64,000 nt of DNA, taken from NCBI RefSeq assembly GCF_026153515.1, contig NZ_CP110644.1:2633501-2697500 (forward strand), read 5' to 3'. This document shows, in pieces, positions 17,919 through 26,889 of the stretch (position 1 is its first letter; the number at the start of each line of letters is the position of its first letter). The DNA is from Pseudomonas sp. KU26590. Its GTDB lineage: Bacteria > Pseudomonadota > Gammaproteobacteria > Pseudomonadales > Pseudomonadaceae. A program made the position numbers and the translations under genes. The notes below the pieces were generated by a model. That model was given only the letters and a program-made list of their open reading frames with translations, was not told the origin of the DNA and made no database searches.

Positions 17919-18656
17919 TCAGCTGTCCCGATAGGCGCCTGTCACCGGCATGCGACTGCCCAGGCGATAACGCGACGACGGGTGCACCAACCGCACGTAG
18001 GTCACCACGTTGCCGCTGTTCCAGGTGCGGCGCATCAGCACCAGACACGGCTCGCCCGGTTCGATCTGCAAATGCTTGAGCTCCTCGGCGCTCGGGTGGC
18101 TGGCCTCGACGATGTGCTCCATTTCATCGGGCTGGATGATCCGCAGCAGATACCGCGCCGACTGCAACGCGTCGCCGAAGGGCTGCTGCAGAAAGTCCGG
18201 GGCGGCGTGGGGGTTGACGTAACGGTCTTCCAGCTGCACGGCCACATCGTCCTCGTAATGCACGCACAACAGGTGAAACACCGACGCGCCGGTGGCCAGC
18301 GAGAGGGCCGAGGCGATGGGCATCGACGCCGATTCCCGTGCCAGGTGCAGCACCTGGCAGCGGTAGCGATGACCGCGGGCGAGGATTTCGTCGGCGATGT
18401 TGGTGATGCGCAGCAGGTTGGATTGCGGCTTGCTGGCGGCAACGAAGGTGCCGACCCCGGACACCCGCAGCAGGCGGCCTTCTTCGGTCAGCTCGCGCAA
18501 CGCCCGGTTGACGGTCATCCGCGACATGCCCAGCTCGACCACCAGACGGTTCTCCGACGGAATCAGGTCGCCGGGCTGCCATTCCCCCGACGACAGCTTG
18601 CCGTGAACGAAGGATTTCGCCCGCCGATACAGGGCCTGGGGTGCCGGTTTGTCCAT
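17919..18656 (-). CDS. HutC-type GntR regulator
   Basis: A 245-residue regulator. Residues about 5-75 form the GntR winged helix (GDLIPSENRLVVELGMSRMT, then VNRALRELTEEG). Residues about 95-235 form a UTRA ligand domain ending in YVRLVHPSSRYRL. HutC-type proteins bind GTnTAnAC-like palindromes, and three such sites lie before the ABC substrate-binding gene, the FAD dehydrogenase gene and the 2OG oxygenase gene upstream. It is the last gene of the operon and likely represses it until the transported compound or a product is present. The inducer is unknown. Confidence 0.87.
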   Translation of the reverse strand: MDKPAPQALYRRAKSFVHGKLSSGEWQPGDLIPSENRLVVELGMSRMTVNRALRELTEEGRLLRVSGVGTFVAASKPQSNLLRITNIADEILARGHRYRCQVLHLARESASMPIASALSLATGASVFHLLCVHYEDDVAVQLEDRYVNPHAAPDFLQQPFGDALQSARYLLRIIQPDEMEHIVEASHPSAEELKHLQIEPGEPCLVLMRRTWNSGNVVTYVRLVHPSSRYRLGSRMPVTGAYRDS

Positions 18657-18709
18657 CGTCTCTCTCCCTTTCAGAACAGGCGTGCGTTGACGGCCCTAAA
18701 AAAAGCGCA

Positions 18710-19600
18710 TCACGGCTTGGCGTCCTGCCAGAACGCGTTGCGGTCCAGGTAGTTCTGCAAGAACTGCTGCAGCCGGGGTTGCTCGGCGTTGTGAAAGATC
18801 TGCCGGGGCGTACCGCGTGCGACGATTTCGCCCTGATCGAGAAAAATCACCGAATCGGCGACCTGGGCGGCAAAGCCCATCTCGTGGGTGACCACCACCA
18901 TGGTCATGCCTTCCTTCGCCAGGGTCTTCATCACCTGCAGCACTTCGCCCACCAGTTCCGGGTCGAGGGCCGAGGTCGGCTCGTCGAACAGCATGATGTG
19001 CGGCTCCATCGCCAGCGCCCGGGCAATCGCCACCCGCTGCTGCTGGCCACCGGACAATTGCGCGGGATACGCCTCGGCCTTGTGCGCCAGACCGACCTTG
19101 TCGAGCATCGCCATACCGCGCTTCTTCGCTTCGTCGGCCGAGAGCTTGCGCACCCGCCGCAAGGCTTCGCAGACATTGCCGAGGGCGGTCATGTGCGGCC
19201 ACAGGTTGAACTGCTGAAAGACCATGCCGACGTTGCGCCGCACCTGGTTGATCTGCGATTGCGGCGCGCGGCGACGGCCCTTGTCGGTGTCCTGCCAGCC
19301 AAGCAACTGGCCTTCGATGCGGATCTCGCCTTCGTCGTACTCCTCCAGAAACGCCATGCTGCGCAGCAATGTGCTCTTGCCCGAGCCGGACGGGCCGATC
19401 AGGCACACCACTTCCGAGCGCTGCACCTGCACGTCGATGCCCTTGAGCACGCGCAGGTGGCCGAAGCTTTTGCCCACCTGGCTCAGGGTCAGCACGGACG
19501 ACTGCTCGCCGTTGGTTTTCATAGGTTCATCCAGGGATTCGCGGGTCGTTTCGCCGGTAGGGGCGGGCACGTTGCCGCCGGGGATCAGAAGGCTGTTCAT
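18710..19600 (-). CDS. Polar amino acid ABC transporter ATP-binding protein
   Basis: A 296-residue ABC ATPase of the HisP/GlnQ class. Motifs: Walker [11 protein letters not shown]-loop FQQFNLWPH, signature LSGGQQQR, Walker [13 protein letters not shown] and the switch His in VVTHEMGFA. The start at 19600 overlaps the upstream permease stop by 4 bp. There is an N-terminal extension of about 33 residues before the usual domain. It powers uptake with the two permeases and binding protein encoded upstream. Confidence 0.93.
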   Translation of the reverse strand: MNSLLIPGGNVPAPTGETTRESLDEPMKTNGEQSSVLTLSQVGKSFGHLRVLKGIDVQVQRSEVVCLIGPSGSGKSTLLRSMAFLEEYDEGEIRIEGQLLGWQDTDKGRRRAPQSQINQVRRNVGMVFQQFNLWPHMTALGNVCEALRRVRKLSADEAKKRGMAMLDKVGLAHKAEAYPAQLSGGQQQRVAIARALAMEPHIMLFDEPTSALDPELVGEVLQVMKTLAKEGMTMVVVTHEMGFAAQVADSVIFLDQGEIVARGTPRQIFHNAEQPRLQQFLQNYLDRNAFWQDAKP

Positions 19601-20268
19601 CGGGGTTGCCTGCTCATGAAACGGCCGACGCGGGTTTCCAGGAGCATGCCCAGTCGCGAGCACAGCTCCACCAGAATCAGGTAGCCGATGCACAGCATCA
19701 GCAGGGTTTCGACGAAGGCGAAGGTCTCCGAACCGATGCCGGTGAGGACCATCGTCAGCTCGGGAATGGTGATGATCGACAGCACGGCGGTTTCCTTGCA
19801 CAGCACGGTGACCATGTTCACCAGCGCCGGCAGAATCATCACCAGCATCTGCGGCAACTGGATGCGCCAGATGCTTTGCAGGCGAGTGATGCCCAGGCAA
19901 TCGGCGGCTTCCAGCTGGCCCCGGGCGACCGACTGGAAGCCGGTGCGAAAGATTTCAGCGAAGTATACGCCGCCGTAGACCCCGAGGCCGAGAATGCCGG
20001 CGGGGATCGGGTCAAGGCTGATGCCGAACGACGGCCCGCCGTAATACACCAGAAACAGCTGCACCAGAAACGGCGTGCTGCGGATCAGCTCGAGGAACAC
20101 CCGCAGCGGCACGCGCACGAGGTTGTTGCCGAACACCTGGGCGACGGCGATCAGCATGCCCAAGGCCAGGCCTAGCACGACGCCGCTGCTCCAGGTGCCG
20201 AGGGTGACCAGAAACCCCGAACCGATGTCGTCCAGGTGGTCGGTGAAAATGCTCGGGTCGAAGGTCAT
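19597..20268 (-). CDS. Amino acid ABC transporter permease (HisM-like)
   Basis: A 223-residue inner-membrane permease with about five helices and the family N-terminal HEQ-type domain. The cytoplasmic loop that contacts the ATPase reads [35 protein letters not shown] is the typical second segment. It overlaps both neighbours by 4 bp, showing translational coupling in the transporter operon. Confidence 0.92.
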   Translation of the reverse strand: MTFDPSIFTDHLDDIGSGFLVTLGTWSSGVVLGLALGMLIAVAQVFGNNLVRVPLRVFLELIRSTPFLVQLFLVYYGGPSFGISLDPIPAGILGLGVYGGVYFAEIFRTGFQSVARGQLEAADCLGITRLQSIWRIQLPQMLVMILPALVNMVTVLCKETAVLSIITIPELTMVLTGIGSETFAFVETLLMLCIGYLILVELCSRLGMLLETRVGRFMSRQPR

Positions 20269-20924
20269 GCCGTGCGCTCCTTCAGCCGTCGTTCCAGCAG
20301 GCTCGCGGCGTACGCCAGCGGCACGTTGATCAGGCAGTAGAAGCCGGCGAGCATCAGGTAGTCCTGGACGAACATGTAATCGCTGGCGGCGAGGTTCTGC
20401 GCCGTGCGGGTGAGGTCGGCCAGCCCCACCACCGAGACCAGCGACGAGGCCTTGATCAGCAGGATCATTTCATTGACCAGCGCCGGCAGCGTCAGGCGCA
20501 CGGCCTGGGGCACGCGGATGCGCATGAGCATCTGCGCGTCGCTCATGCCCAACAGGCCGGCGGCCTCCAGCTGGCCCCCGGGAATCGCAAGAAAACCGCC
20601 GCGCATGATCTCGGCGATGTACGCGCCGGCGGCCAGGGACAGGCCGATGATCGCCGCCACCGTGGGCGAGACATTGGGCAGGCCGACCCGGGGCAGGAAG
20701 TAATAGATGAACAGCAGTTGCACCAGCAGCGGAATGCCGCGGAACACGAAAATGTAGGCGCCACCCAGGCGGCGCAGAAAAGGGATCGGCGACAGGCGCA
20801 GGCTGCCGACGACGATGCCGATGACAAAGCCGAACACCAGCGCGGCGATCGACACCTGCAACGTCACCCACAGGGCGCCTAGCAGTAACGGCGCGTTTTG
20901 CTGCAGCAAGGGCCAATCGACCAC
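20265..20924 (-). CDS. Amino acid ABC transporter permease (HisQ-like)
   Basis: A 219-residue permease, partner of the one at 19597-20268, with RGIPLLVQLLFIYYF and the ATPase-contact loop EAAGLLGMSDAQMLMRIRVP. The start is set at a GTG at 20924, which has GGAG 7 bp upstream and the proper N-terminus (VVDWPLLQQ). Extending the frame upstream would translate the REPIN at 20985-21095, so that extension is rejected. Confidence 0.9.
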   Translation of the reverse strand: MVDWPLLQQNAPLLLGALWVTLQVSIAALVFGFVIGIVVGSLRLSPIPFLRRLGGAYIFVFRGIPLLVQLLFIYYFLPRVGLPNVSPTVAAIIGLSLAAGAYIAEIMRGGFLAIPGGQLEAAGLLGMSDAQMLMRIRVPQAVRLTLPALVNEMILLIKASSLVSVVGLADLTRTAQNLAASDYMFVQDYLMLAGFYCLINVPLAYAASLLERRLKERTA

Positions 20925-20984
20925 GGCGTTTCTCCAGCGTATGCCTGACGCAAATCTTGTAGAAGGACCTATACCTGACGCAAA

Positions 20985-21095
20985 TCCTGTAGGAGCGCGC
21001 TTGCCCGCGAATTGCGGTGTGTCAGCCAACTTATCCATTACTGACACACCGCATTCGCGGGCAGGGTGGAGCGCCACCCCGGTCACTCCTACAGG
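20985..21095. repeat. REPIN (family iii) with altered right arm
   Basis: The left arm is a normal gcgcgcttgcccgcga REP. The right arm begins attcgcgggca, but then contains an unrelated GGGTGG-agcg-CCACCC hairpin before returning to actcctacag. It lies inside the ABC operon between permease and binding-protein genes. Confidence 0.75.
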
Positions 21096-21137
21096 TCGTG
21101 CATCGTTTCGGGACGATGCAGTTGACTTAGCTCCTTA

Positions 21138-21989
21138 TCACCACGTCGGCTCGAAATCACCCTTCGGCACGTCCATTTCCGCGCCCAGCCATTTCTTCTG
21201 CAGCGCGGCCAGGCGGCCGTCGTCGTGCATCTTGGTCAGGGCAGCATCCAGTGCGGCGATCAGGCTGTCGGCATCGGCGTCCTTGCGGCCCAGGTAGGCG
21301 AAATAGGATTTCTTGCCGAACGGCGGCTGCACCACTTTGTACAGATTGCTTTTCTGCGCGGCGACGAAGGAGATGTTCGGCAGCGAATTGGCCACGGCGA
21401 CGATGCGCTTGGCGGCCAGATCAGCGTAGGCCTGATTGTTGTCGACGTATTCACGAATGGTGACCTTCTGCGGCAGGGTCGCGGCGAAGGCTTTCAACTC
21501 TTCCAGCTGCGCCGAGCCCTTGCCGGCACCGACGGTTTTGCCGGCGATGTCTTCAGGCTTGCTGATGCTGTCGTCCTTGGCGCCCGCGAGCAGGGCCACG
21601 GTCGCTTCGGCAATCGGCGAGACGAAGTGGTAACGCTCCTTGCGCGCCTTGGTCACGATGATCGGGCCGGCCACCACGTCGAATTTCTTCGCTTCAAGAC
21701 CCGGCAGCACGCTCGGCCACGGCAGGTCGAGGAACTTGATCTTGACCCCCAGCTCCTGACCCAGCGCCTCGAACAACTCAGCGTTCAAGCCTTTCTGCTT
21801 GCCCGCTTCGAGAAAGTCGAACGGCGCGAACTGCATCTCGGTGCCGACCACCAGCTCACCGGCCTTTTTCACATCAGCCAGTTGATCGGCCTGTGCCGAC
21901 AGTGGCAGCACCGCCAATGGCAACAGCGTCAGCGTGGCAGCGATGCTCAAGCGTTTAAACGTCCTGCGGAACACAGAGTCGAGTGGCAT
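21138..21989 (-). CDS. Polar amino acid ABC transporter substrate-binding protein
   Basis: A 283-residue family-3 solute-binding protein. The N-terminus has a Sec signal peptide: basic RRTFKRL, a hydrophobic stretch, then cleavage near PLSAQA-DQ. The mature part begins LADVKKAGELVVGTEMQFAPF, and has DVVAGPIIVTKARKERYHF, the usual ligand-site region. AGGAG lies 7 bp before the ATG. A GTATATAC site lies about 80 bp upstream. The ligand is probably an amino acid or small carboxylate, not identifiable from sequence. Confidence 0.92.
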   Translation of the reverse strand: MPLDSVFRRTFKRLSIAATLTLLPLAVLPLSAQADQLADVKKAGELVVGTEMQFAPFDFLEAGKQKGLNAELFEALGQELGVKIKFLDLPWPSVLPGLEAKKFDVVAGPIIVTKARKERYHFVSPIAEATVALLAGAKDDSISKPEDIAGKTVGAGKGSAQLEELKAFAATLPQKVTIREYVDNNQAYADLAAKRIVAVANSLPNISFVAAQKSNLYKVVQPPFGKKSYFAYLGRKDADADSLIAALDAALTKMHDDGRLAALQKKWLGAEMDVPKGDFEPTW

Positions 21990-22069
21990 GGGATGGCTCC
22001 TGGGTGGATGGGGCGTGTGGCGTCGAAGGCTGCGGGATGGTGGTGAGCTGCAGTTAGCGTGCCATACCG

Positions 22070-22077
22070 GTATATAC
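22070..22077. promoter_or_regulatory. GTnTAnAC site 1 (before the substrate-binding gene)
   Basis: GTATATAC matches the half-site pattern GTnTAnAC of GntR/HutC regulators, 81 bp upstream of the binding-protein start and 17 bp before the end of the FAD dehydrogenase gene. Confidence 0.5.
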
Positions 22078-22093
22078 AACCGGCAGGTGGTTA

Positions 22094-23470
22094 TCAGCCG
22101 AGGATTTTGCCCGGATTGAGAATGCCGTTGGGGTCGAAACTGCGCTTGAGTTCGGCCATCACCTGCAACGCTTGCGCGCTGACCGAGTGATGGAGAAACT
22201 CGCGCTTGAGCAGGCCGATGCCATGTTCAGCTGACACCGCGCCGCCCAACTCGCCGACGGCGCTGTAGACCAGCTCTTCGATTTCCAGCACCGGCGCGGG
22301 CTGCGGCAGCGAATGGCAGTCCACGGTCAGGTGCAGGTTGCTGTCACCGATGTGGCCGAAATACACGCTTCGGTTACCCGGCCAGCGCGCGTCGATGCGT
22401 TCACGGCAGCGCTCGGCGAACTCACCGATGCGGCCGATGGGCAGGCTGATGTCGAAGTTCAGGGGCGCCATGCGCTGGGGAAACTCGCCGGTGGCCTCGC
22501 GTATTTTCCACAGCCCGCGGGCCTGGGTCTGGGAGGTGGCGAGAATGGCGTCGACCACTTCACCGGCCTCGATTGCGGCTTCAAGGGTCTGCTCCAGCGC
22601 ATCGCCGGGGGCGGACGATTCCAGCAGCACGTACAGCGGATGATGATCGGGGATCGGCGCGACGGGCTTCTCCAGCCACGACACGCCAAGGCGCAAGAAA
22701 TCCTGCCACATCAATTCATAGGCCTGGGGCGTGCCGACGCTCGACTGAATGCGCCGCAGCAGCGCGACGGCGCTCTGGTAATCGGGCAGGGCGCAGAGCA
22801 GCGTGGTGGTGGGGCCGGGCAGCGGCGCCATTTTCAGAACCGCACGGGTAATCACCCCAAGGGTGCCTTCGCTGCCGATGAAGCACTGTTTTAGGTCATA
22901 ACCGCAGTTGTTCTTGATCATCTTGTTCATCAGGTCGAGCACACGCCCGTCCGCCAACACCACCTCCAGACCGAGCACCAGGTCGCGGGTCATCCCGTAA
23001 CGAATCACCGCATTGCCACCCGCGTTGGTAGCAATGTTGCCCCCGATCTGACACGAGCCCCGGGCGCCCAGGTCCAGCGGAAACAAAAAACCGGCGTCGG
23101 CCACGGCGTGCTGGATCTCCTCCAGCGTCGTCCCCGCACCCACGCTGACGGTGGCGGCGGCTGTGTCGATCTCCTCGATGCCGCGCAGGCGATCCAGCGA
23201 CAACGCGATATCGGTGGTGCGCGGAACGGCGCCGCCCGCCAGCCCGGTCATGCCGCCCTGGGGCACCACGCTTTGCCCCGCCGCGTTGCAGATGCGCAGG
23301 GCGAGGGAAACCTGTTCGGTGCTGGTCGGCAAGAGCAATGCGGCCGGGCAGGCGGGGGCATGGCGGGTCCAGTCGCTGTAATGACGCGGGCTAATGGCCT
23401 CGCCGGTCAGCACCTGAGGGTCGCCCAAGGCCTCGCGCAAATGTCTGATGGTCTGTTGCAGGTCGCTCAT
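22094..23470 (-). CDS. FAD-linked D-2-hydroxyacid dehydrogenase (GlcD/Dld-like)
   Basis: A 458-residue flavoprotein with an FAD_binding_4 domain (about residues 35-215; PQGGMTGLAGGAVP, then NIATNAGGNAVIRYGMTRD) and an FAD-oxidase C-terminal domain with GHIGDSNLHLTV and SAEHGIGLLKREFL. The family oxidises D-lactate, D-2-hydroxyglutarate or glycolate and passes electrons to the quinone pool. It opens the operon that continues with the ABC transporter and regulator. The ATG at 23470 is preferred over a GTG three codons earlier. The real substrate is unknown. Confidence 0.88.
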   Translation of the reverse strand: MSDLQQTIRHLREALGDPQVLTGEAISPRHYSDWTRHAPACPAALLLPTSTEQVSLALRICNAAGQSVVPQGGMTGLAGGAVPRTTDIALSLDRLRGIEEIDTAAATVSVGAGTTLEEIQHAVADAGFLFPLDLGARGSCQIGGNIATNAGGNAVIRYGMTRDLVLGLEVVLADGRVLDLMNKMIKNNCGYDLKQCFIGSEGTLGVITRAVLKMAPLPGPTTTLLCALPDYQSAVALLRRIQSSVGTPQAYELMWQDFLRLGVSWLEKPVAPIPDHHPLYVLLESSAPGDALEQTLEAAIEAGEVVDAILATSQTQARGLWKIREATGEFPQRMAPLNFDISLPIGRIGEFAERCRERIDARWPGNRSVYFGHIGDSNLHLTVDCHSLPQPAPVLEIEELVYSAVGELGGAVSAEHGIGLLKREFLHHSVSAQALQVMAELKRSFDPNGILNPGKILG

Positions 23471-23528
23471 GGAATCCACTCGATCAATCCGCGTCAGGGG
23501 TGGGGCGTGCCTGACAGCGGGGGAGGCT

Positions 23529-23536
23529 GTATAGAC
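23529..23536. promoter_or_regulatory. GTnTAnAC site 2 (before the FAD dehydrogenase)
   Basis: GTATAGAC inside the larger near-palindrome GCTGTATAGACAGC (23527-23540), 59 bp upstream of the dehydrogenase start. It fits a HutC-type operator. Confidence 0.6.
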
Positions 23537-23598
23537 AGCTGACGCAAGATGCAGGCCAGTTGATCGACGCCATTAGGCTGAGGGCGCTAACGGCTTCG

Positions 23599-23694
23599 CT
23601 GTAGGACTGGCTTTAGCCGGGAAAGCGTCGTCTGTCACACCACAGAATCCAGGTTGCACGCGCTGGCGCATTCCCGGCTAAAGCCGGTCCCACA
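23599..23694. repeat. REPIN (family i)
   Basis: Inverted ccggctttagccgg pair in the 330-bp divergent region 23471-23800 between the FAD dehydrogenase and 2OG oxygenase genes. The region also holds GTnTAnAC sites 2 and 3. Confidence 0.85.
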
Positions 23695-23759
23695 TAGTGA
23701 TCGCCCGGTGTCCTACGAATAACGTGGTGGGCGGCGCGGCACAGTAAATGCTTGATCCG

Positions 23760-23767
23760 GTCTATAC
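23760..23767. promoter_or_regulatory. GTnTAnAC site 3 (before the 2OG oxygenase)
   Basis: GTCTATAC inside GGTCTATACC (23759-23768), 33 bp upstream of the oxygenase start codon. It matches HutC-type operators and links the divergent oxygenase gene to the regulator at 17919-18656. Confidence 0.6.
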
Positions 23768-23800
23768 CGCCCAGTCCATTTCCTGCACCCGGAGCCTGCC

Positions 23801-24763
23801 ATGACCGTCACCGCCAACCTCCCGATCATCGACATGGCCGGGGTCCGCGAAGGCGACGATGCCGCGATCCGCCGCGCCGGCGAAGCCATCCGTAGCGCCT
23901 GCAGCGAGAGCGGCTTCTTCTACATCATCAACCACGGCGTGCCCCGCCAGGTGATCGACAGCGCCATGTCGGCAGCGAAAGCCTTCTTCGCTTTAGCGCC
24001 GGAGGTGAAGCGCCAGGTCGCGGTGAACAAACGTCATCGCGGCTGGCATGCGTTGGGCGGGGCGCTGATGTATGAGGCGACCAAGCCGGATTTTAAGGAG
24101 TTTTTCAGCATCGGCCTCGAGCTGCCGGAGGATGACCCGAGCGTACTGGCGGGGGAGGCTTTGCGCGGTCCGAATCAGTGGCCGGATTTCATGCCGGCGT
24201 TGCGGCTGGCGCTGGACGCGTATTACGAGGAGATCGGCAAGGCGGGCGCTGATCTGTTGAAGGCGGTGGCCGTGGGACTGGGTATCGAGCCCGATTTTTT
24301 TGCGCCGAAATACGGCAAGCGTTTGCAGCGCACGCAGATGGTCTATTACCCGCCCCATCCACCGCGGGCTGAAACCGATCAGTTCGGCGTGGCGCCGCAT
24401 ACGGATTATGGGTGCATTACGTTGTTGCATCAGGACAACAGCGGCGGTCTGCAGGTGCGTGAGTTGGGCAGCGGGGCGTGGGTCGATGCGACGCCAATCG
24501 AGGGCACTTTGGTGGTGAACGTGGGGGATTTGCTGGCGCGTTGGTCGAACGATCGGTTCCGGTCGACGTTGCATCGGGTGATCAATCAGTCAGGGCATGA
24601 GCGGTATTCGATCGCGACGTTTTATGACCCGACCTATGGGGCGGTTGTTGATCCCTGCGATTTGGGGATTGATGCTGCTGCGAGCCTTTATCCGGCGGTG
24701 GCGGCGGGGGATTACATACTTAAGCGGATTGATGATTCGATGGCGTATCGGAAGAAGGCGTAG
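23801..24763 (+). CDS. 2-oxoglutarate/Fe(II)-dependent oxygenase, isopenicillin-N-synthase family
   Basis: A 320-residue oxygenase with a DIOX_N domain (PIIDMAGV..., then GFFYIINHGVP near residues 38-48) and a 2OG-FeII_Oxy core. The iron ligands are H200-x-D202 and H258, and R268-x-S270 binds 2-oxoglutarate. It would oxidise a small molecule. It is divergent from the FAD dehydrogenase/ABC operon, and both promoters carry GTnTAnAC sites, so it probably acts on the same imported compound or a product of it. Confidence 0.9.
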   Translation: MTVTANLPIIDMAGVREGDDAAIRRAGEAIRSACSESGFFYIINHGVPRQVIDSAMSAAKAFFALAPEVKRQVAVNKRHRGWHALGGALMYEATKPDFKEFFSIGLELPEDDPSVLAGEALRGPNQWPDFMPALRLALDAYYEEIGKAGADLLKAVAVGLGIEPDFFAPKYGKRLQRTQMVYYPPHPPRAETDQFGVAPHTDYGCITLLHQDNSGGLQVRELGSGAWVDATPIEGTLVVNVGDLLARWSNDRFRSTLHRVINQSGHERYSIATFYDPTYGAVVDPCDLGIDAAASLYPAVAAGDYILKRIDDSMAYRKKA

Positions 24764-24838
24764 TCGCAGGCTCCGAAAAGCGGATAAACGCGCAGAGATT
24801 TACGCGTATCCATTATCTCGGTGTGCTGTTGTTATGGT

Positions 24839-25096
24839 TCCGCCCTTACGGCGGGTCACTTTTTCCAACAGCCGAAAAAGTAACCAAAAAGGCCGTGCTC
24901 CTGGTTGGGTTCCTCCTTCGTCGGAATACCCTCACTCCGACGACGCTCCGTGGGCCCGCGCCGAACGGACATCCATGTCCTGACGGCGCTCTCGCGGCAT
25001 CCATGCCGCTCGGCCCACTGCGCGTCGTCTGCGTTCGGCCTGCACCCAAGTCGCGTTCTGCGGTGTTTGAACCTGTTGCGTATGAAGATCAAAAGC
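24839..25096 (+). repeat. Structured intergenic element, copy C (left half of locus 2)
   Basis: Same element as 148-425 but lacking the first stem. It begins with CCGCC-cttac-GGCGG in place of CGCC-ttc-GGCG. Its third stem is ACTTTTTC/GAAAAAGT, and it has GCGGC-atccat-GCCGC. The gap 24764-25692 between the convergent oxygenase and aminotransferase genes contains only this element, its partner D and REP-type repeats. Confidence 0.78.
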
Positions 25097-25169
25097 AAAG
25101 GCGAGCAAAAGCAAAAGCTTCCCGGCTGAAGCCGGTCCCACTCAAAGCAGCGCATGCATTGCGTTCACC

Positions 25170-25296
25170 GATCGTTCCCACGCTCCGCGTGGTAATGCCG
25201 CTTCGGACGCTCTGCGTCCTGCAAGATGTGCATCAATCCAGATATGTGACGCGGAGCGTCACAGGATGCATTCCCACGCGGAGCGTGGGAACGATC
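25170..25296. repeat. Multi-hairpin repeat family iv, well-preserved copy
   Basis: Runs from gatcgttccc to gggaacgatc with four hairpins: CCACGC-tcc-GCGTGG, GGACGC-tct-GCGTCC, GTGACGC-gga-GCGTCAC and CCCACGC-gga-GCGTGGG. The loops tcc/tct on the left and gga on the right make the unit an inverted repeat of itself. Single family-i REPs flank it on both sides (about 25117-25140 and 25320-25345). Confidence 0.85.
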
Positions 25297-25365
25297 AAAG
25301 GATCAGATACCGAGCGCACCTGTAGGACCGGCTTCAGCCGGGAAGCCTTCGATCTGCTTAAACGC

Positions 25366-25638
25366 GCTTTTGATCTTCAATCACAAAAAGTCCAGACGAC
25401 ACCAAACGCGACTTTGGTGCAGGCCGAACGCAGACGACGCGGAGTGGGCCGAGCCGCATGGATGCGGCGAGAGCGCCGCTAGGACATGGATGTCCGTTCG
25501 GCGCGGGCCCACGGAGCGTCGTCGGAGTGAGGGAACCCGACGAAGTCGGGCCAAACCAAGAGCAAGCACCCTTGGTTACTTGGGGTGCTTTTCCAAGTAA
25601 CTCGCCGAAGGCGAAACGGTCTGCCCTTAGGCAGACGC
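25366..25638 (-). repeat. Structured intergenic element, copy D (right half of locus 2)
   Basis: Reverse-orientation copy facing C across 269 bp. Stems in element orientation: GTCTGCC/GGCAGAC (25619-25636 on the plus strand), GTTACTTGG/CCAAGTAAC, CCCGAC-ttc-GTCGGG, GGAC-atccat-GTCC, GCCGC-atccat-GCGGC. The outermost hairpin is 55 bp from the aminotransferase stop codon and could help end transcription. Confidence 0.8.
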
Positions 25639-25692
25639 TTGTTATCCAGATCTTGATCCAGATCTTGATCTTCCAAGCGCCAGCGCTGCTTT

Positions 25693-26889
25693 TTAGATAA
25701 CGGCGAGAATCGCCTCGGTAACAGCCCCGATATTCCCCTGGTTCAAAGCCGCCACACAAATCCGCCCGGTATCCAACGCATAAATCCCGAACTCATTGCG
25801 CAACCGATGAACCTGCGCCGTCGTCAGACCCGAATACGAAAACATCCCCCGCTGCCGCGCGACGAAACTGAAATCCTGCTCCGCCGCATTATTCGCCAGA
25901 CGCTGCGTCATCTCCTCACGCATCCCACGAATCCGCAGGCGCATCTCACCCAGCTCTTCTTCCCACTTGGCACGCAACTCAGGGCTGTTCAACACCGCCG
26001 CCACAATCGACGCGCCGTGGGTCGGCGGGTTCGAATAGTTCGTGCGGATCACACGCTTCACCTGCGACAACACCCGCGCCGTCTCCTCCTTCGAATCCGT
26101 CACGATCGACAAAGCGCCGACCCGCTCGCCGTACAGCGAAAACGACTTCGAAAACGAGCTGGAAGCAAAGAACGTCAGACCGCTGTCGGCAAAAAGACGC
26201 ACCGCCGCCGCGTCCTCGTCGATGCCATCACCGAAGCCTTGATACGCCATGTCCAGGAATGGCACGTGCCCCTTGGCCTTCAGCACCTCAAGCACCTTCT
26301 TCCAGTCTTCCAGGGTCAGGTCAACGCCGGTCGGGTTGTGGCAGCAGGCGTGCAGCACAACGATCGAGCCGGACGGCAGGTTCTGCAAATCTTCCAGCAT
26401 CCCCGTGCGGTTCACGTCATGGGTGGCGGCGTCGTAATAGCGATAATTCTGCACCGGGAAACCGGCGGTTTCGAACAGCGCGCGGTGGTTTTCCCAGCTC
26501 GGGTCGCTGATCGCCACAACAGCGTCAGGGGAAAGCTGCTTGAGGAAGTCAGCGCCGATTTTCAGCGCGCCCGTGCCGCCGACCGCCTGGACCGTCATCA
26601 CCCGGCCCGAGGCCAACAGCGGTGACTCGGCGCCGAACAGCAGGGTTTGCACGGCCTTGTCATAGGCGGCGATGCCGTCGATGGGCAGGTAGCCGCGAGG
26701 CAGGTGTTGGGCCACCCGGTTTTCTTCCGCTTCGACAACGGCGCGCAGCAGCGGAATTTTCCCTTCTTCGTTGCTGTAGACGCCCACACCCAGATTGACC
26801 TTGGTCGTGCGGGTATCGGCGTTGAATGCTTCGTTGAGGCCCAGGATAGGATCGCGTGGTGCCATTTCGACAGCGGAGAACAGGCTCAT
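25693..26889 (-). CDS. tyrB: Aromatic amino acid aminotransferase (class I)
   Basis: A 398-residue class-I PLP aminotransferase of the aspartate/aromatic type. It has the N-terminal MSLFSAVEMAPRDPILGLNE, VGGTGAL, HACCHNPTG, and the PLP-lysine motif SSSFSKSFSLYGERVG. It transfers the amino group of Phe, Tyr or Asp to 2-oxoglutarate. The start at 26889 gives the family N-terminus. Its place divergent from uvrB is the same as the aminotransferase/uvrB pair of other Pseudomonas, which supports the name. Confidence 0.88.
   Translation of the reverse strand: MSLFSAVEMAPRDPILGLNEAFNADTRTTKVNLGVGVYSNEEGKIPLLRAVVEAEENRVAQHLPRGYLPIDGIAAYDKAVQTLLFGAESPLLASGRVMTVQAVGGTGALKIGADFLKQLSPDAVVAISDPSWENHRALFETAGFPVQNYRYYDAATHDVNRTGMLEDLQNLPSGSIVVLHACCHNPTGVDLTLEDWKKVLEVLKAKGHVPFLDMAYQGFGDGIDEDAAAVRLFADSGLTFFASSSFSKSFSLYGERVGALSIVTDSKEETARVLSQVKRVIRTNYSNPPTHGASIVAAVLNSPELRAKWEEELGEMRLRIRGMREEMTQRLANNAAEQDFSFVARQRGMFSYSGLTTAQVHRLRNEFGIYALDTGRICVAALNQGNIGAVTEAILAVI

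Noticed and set aside
19601..19900. 100-residue N-terminal extension of the ABC ATPase
   Set aside because: It overlaps the permease gene fully and its sequence is low-complexity; the ATG at 19600 has the 4-bp overlap typical of the operon.
20925..21086. Extension of the HisQ-like permease through the REPIN
   Set aside because: The residues come from REP sequence; the GTG at 20924 with GGAG upstream gives the family N-terminus.
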